NCBI GenBank assembly: GCA_903901055.1
Contig: CAIUPO010000037.1
Location: forward strand, 62,001-126,000
Reading direction: 5' to 3'
DNA length: 64,000 nucleotides
Source of the DNA: an uncultured Bacteroidota bacterium
Lineage (GTDB): Bacteria > Bacteroidota > Bacteroidia > JABEUT01
Position 1 is the stretch's first letter, and each line of letters opens with the position of its first letter. Under the pieces are notes generated by a model. The model was not told the origin of the DNA. It saw nothing but the letters and a program-made list of their open reading frames with translations, and searched no databases. A program made the position numbers and the translations under genes. Of the stretch, positions 59,407 through 64,000 are shown piece by piece.

Positions 59407-59706
59407 TTACTTCCTGTTTTTTAATATTTGTTCCAGCCCGTCTAGGTGCTCATTGAAAGCCTTTCTTCCTGCTTTTGTGGCGGTATAAGATGTATTGGGT
59501 TTCTTTCCAACAAATTGCTTTTTCACATCAATGAATCCGAGCTTTTCCAGCGCCTGAATATGGCTCGCAAGGTTGCCGTCTGTTATATCCAGCATTTCTT
59601 TCAGTGTTGCAAAATCAACCCAGTCACTCACAATCAGTACTGACATAATGCCCAACCTGATGCGGCTTTCAAATGCTTTATTTAAATCTTCAATCAAGTC
59701 TTTCAT
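59407..59706 (-). CDS. Winged-helix transcriptional regulator (HTH_27/MarR-like)
   Basis: SRIRLGIMSVLIVSDWVDFATLKEMLDITDGNLASHIQALEKLGFIDVKKQFVGKKPNTSYTATKAGRKAF. Confidence 0.88.
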   Translation of the reverse strand: MKDLIEDLNKAFESRIRLGIMSVLIVSDWVDFATLKEMLDITDGNLASHIQALEKLGFIDVKKQFVGKKPNTSYTATKAGRKAFNEHLDGLEQILKNRK

Positions 59707-60334
59707 ATTTATAATACATTACAATACCATATATAATATGAACTAATCCGAAGCCGATTGCCCAAAGCAAAAGACTATACTCAAGAAAAACCAATCCGAT
59801 TAAACCAAGCAGAATTTCAGTCAAACCTAAATAACGTACATCGTTGAGTGTATATTTACTTGCGTTAACACAAGCTAATCCATAAAAAATTAAAACTGCC
59901 GGAGGCACAACTCCGACAATATGATGGTACATTAAAGCCAAACAAAACAATCCGCCCGCCACAAGCGGAATAAACATATTAATAACTAAACGCTTCGCCG
60001 TTGCATCCCAAAATTTTTGCCTTCTTATTCTGGCTTTTCGAACTGTAAAAAAAATACCAACCGCCAATGATGCAACTAATACACAAGTTGCATCTGCAAT
60101 AAAGAAAAAGAAAAGGCTGTTGAACTCCCCAACAGTCATATTTAGTACATTATCATAATCCCATGGAGACGTAACCCCCATGTGGAGATGGCTATAAACA
60201 AGTGCAGCACCTAGAAGGGCAAAAACACCGGCAGAGACTCCTGAAAGCCCGCTTAGAGATAAAAATCGGGAAGAACGCTCCATCAAAGAACGTATTTCGT
60301 TTAGCGCTTCTAATTGTTCATTTTCTTTACTCAT
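59690..60334 (-). CDS. Hypothetical membrane protein co-transcribed with the winged-helix regulator
   Basis: MSKENEQLEALNEIRSLMERSSRFLSLSGLSG... with about 6 TM segments. Start placed at the ATG ending 60334; the track GTG/alternative start at 60364 lies inside the operator-like motif. Confidence 0.7.
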   Translation of the reverse strand: MSKENEQLEALNEIRSLMERSSRFLSLSGLSGVSAGVFALLGAALVYSHLHMGVTSPWDYDNVLNMTVGEFNSLFFFFIADATCVLVASLAVGIFFTVRKARIRRQKFWDATAKRLVINMFIPLVAGGLFCLALMYHHIVGVVPPAVLIFYGLACVNASKYTLNDVRYLGLTEILLGLIGLVFLEYSLLLWAIGFGLVHIIYGIVMYYKYERLD

Positions 60335-60343
60335 GTGGATATA

Positions 60344-60368
60344 TTTAAAAGTACTTTGCGGCACAAAG
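60344..60368. promoter_or_regulatory. Candidate operator, copy B
   Basis: TTTAAAAGTACTTTGC-GGCA-CAAAG; differs from copy A only in the 4-nt spacer. Confidence 0.55.
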
Positions 60369-60507
60369 CTATGTATAATTTTGAATCTGCAAGAAAAATT
60401 TTAAAAATTTTTACAAATAAATAGAATTACCTTTGTGCGTCATGTTATAATAAATGTGAAAAATTCAAAGTTAAAGGATTCTGCAAATTTACTAATACAA
60501 ACTCATA

Positions 60508-62419
<1,912 letters not shown>

Positions 62420-62539
62420 AAATAACGATAATTAAAAGAATGCCCTACTATTCCGCTCATTTTAAATACCCTTAAAACACTTTCCATGCAATAATAATCG
62501 GTTCAATTAGTTATCTATCTTTGCAATTCTATACACTTC

Positions 62540-64000
62540 ATGAAAATTAAACTCATCGTATTCAGCGTTGCTTTATCACTGGTAAGTTCTTTTTGCAAAA
62601 GCCAGGATGTGGCTATCGGCCAGTGGAAAGATTATCTTTCCTACCAACAAGGCTTGACCGTTTGCCAGGGGGGGAATAAAATATATTGCTGTTGCTCTTC
62701 AGGAGTTTTTTCATACAACTTATCTGATAATTCTATTGAACGTTATAATAAGGTAACCGGGCTTTCGGATATAGGGTGCAAAGTTGCACGATATAATACC
62801 GCCACCAATACGCTGGTTGTTGGATATTCAAATGGAAATATTGATTTGGTAACCGGTAATAACATTGTAAATATACCGGACATTAAAAACAGTTCTACCC
62901 AAGGGAGTAAAACAATTAATAATATTTATTTCTATAATAATTTGGCTTATGTATCATGCGGGCTGGGAATAATAGTAATTGATTTGTCGCAGGACATTAT
63001 TCTTAGCAACTATTATATTGGCCCATTTGGTAGTTCTTTAAATGTTTATTCAACCACCATTTATAATGATACTCTTTATGCGGCAACACATACAGGGATT
63101 TATTATATTTCTATTTACGACCCAAACCCCAGCGATTTTCAAAATTGGAAGGTTGTTCAGGATACTATTCTTCATGCCGGGGCTTATAATGCAATTGTTA
63201 CCTGCGGCGGCAAAATGTATGCTAGCTTCTCTCAACGCATTACCAATTCTGTTACCGGCAAGGATATTATGTTTGTGTACAGTTCCGGTAAATGGAATTA
63301 CTTTATTAATGCTGCACATACCGATACCAATCTTTATAAATCGGATGATCTTTTCTCCGTAGAAAGTTCTTCAGTAAATAATACTGCATATCTTATTACT
63401 TGTGGCGACTACAATGCATCGGTTTACGATCAGTCAGGTAATTTAATTAATAAAATTATCAGTTACGGATTTACCGTCGGCTCATCCCAAAATGATGCTA
63501 TTGTAGATAACGCTATGAATGTTTGGATTGCGGATGGCAATTCTGGGTTAGTTAAATCTGCTACCAATAATACGGGCCAAAGTTATTTCCCTCCCGGCCC
63601 CTACTCAAATTCAATATTTGCAACTGCTACAGAAGGCCCTTACCTATATATTGCGCCGGGTGGATATGACAATTCACAAGCCCCATTGGGCATAAGGGGT
63701 ATTGGTGTTTCGGAATATTATGATAATTCATGGAACAGGTTAATTGAACCTGGAGCATTCGATTCAATTTCAGATTTATGTTGTGTTGCCATCGACCCCA
63801 GAAATCCATTGCATGCATGTGCAGGTAGCTGGAGCCACGGTGTTGTTGAATACAACAACAATGCATTCACTACTATTTACGGTTCTTACAACAGTGCGCT
63901 TACTACGCTTTATGACCCGCTTGATCCGGGTTATTATTCTATACGGGTTGGAGGTGTTGGTTTTGATACACTTGGAAATCTTTGGGCAACTAATTCCGCT
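62540..64000 (+). CDS. PorZ-like T9SS protein with N-terminal two-component-regulator propeller (truncated at window end)
   Basis: ATG at 62540, open to 64000 (not in the ORF track because no stop is reached): MKIKLIVFSVALSLVSSFCKSQDVAIGQWKDYLSYQQGLTVCQGGNKIYCCCSSGVFSYNLSDNSIERYNKVTGLSDIG. TATCTTTG box upstream (about 62515). Confidence 0.8.
   Translation, partial: MKIKLIVFSVALSLVSSFCKSQDVAIGQWKDYLSYQQGLTVCQGGNKIYCCCSSGVFSYNLSDNSIERYNKVTGLSDIGCKVARYNTATNTLVVGYSNGNIDLVTGNNIVNIPDIKNSSTQGSKTINNIYFYNNLAYVSCGLGIIVIDLSQDIILSNYYIGPFGSSLNVYSTTIYNDTLYAATHTGIYYISIYDPNPSDFQNWKVVQDTILHAGAYNAIVTCGGKMYASFSQRITNSVTGKDIMFVYSSGKWNYFINAAHTDTNLYKSDDLFSVESSSVNNTAYLITCGDYNASVYDQSGNLINKIISYGFTVGSSQNDAIVDNAMNVWIADGNSGLVKSATNNTGQSYFPPGPYSNSIFATATEGPYLYIAPGGYDNSQAPLGIRGIGVSEYYDNSWNRLIEPGAFDSISDLCCVAIDPRNPLHACAGSWSHGVVEYNNNAFTTIYGSYNSALTTLYDPLDPGYYSIRVGGVGFDTLGNLWATNSA

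Overview
This 64 kb window is chromosomal DNA from a Bacteroidetes-type genome. The evidence is T9SS sorting domains, a PorZ-like gene, TAnnTTTG -7 boxes and typical Bacteroidetes housekeeping genes. Most of it is ordinary: lpxB (partial), SpoIID/LytB, comEC, manC, leuS, pheT, ftsX, a C-terminal processing protease, recN, fabI, anmK, tag, hflX, gatC, exbB/exbD/tonB, antiporters, a desaturase, and an arsR-arsM-aquaporin-arsC operon. No rRNA, tRNA, CRISPR array or transposase gene was recognised. The most interesting signal is not a protein. Two homologous intergenic elements on the + strand (about 9124-9387 and 55173-55427) lie 46 kb apart and share one architecture. Each has a conserved block with a TATCTTTG -7 box, then 82-84 nt later a short perfect hairpin, then about 50-65 nt later six short repeats at 11-nt periodicity with variable 4-5 nt spacers, ending in TTATTTTTTGC. 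In each copy the repeat word equals the 5' arm of that copy's own hairpin: TTGTTA with TTGTTA-T-TAACAA, and CCTGTTA with CCTGTTA-T-TAACAGG. The repeats and the opposite hairpin arm therefore co-vary between copies. I propose this as a candidate undescribed ncRNA or structured DNA element. Other notable items are a 62-nt GC-rich palindromic element inserted in frame in leuS, a ~246-nt hairpin-like inverted-repeat element at 47315-47560, several families of intergenic palindromic repeats, two matching ATCG-N8-CGAT candidate ArsR operators, and a shared palindromic operator upstream of two membrane-protein operons near a winged-helix regulator. No database searches were run. All family names come from reading the translations.
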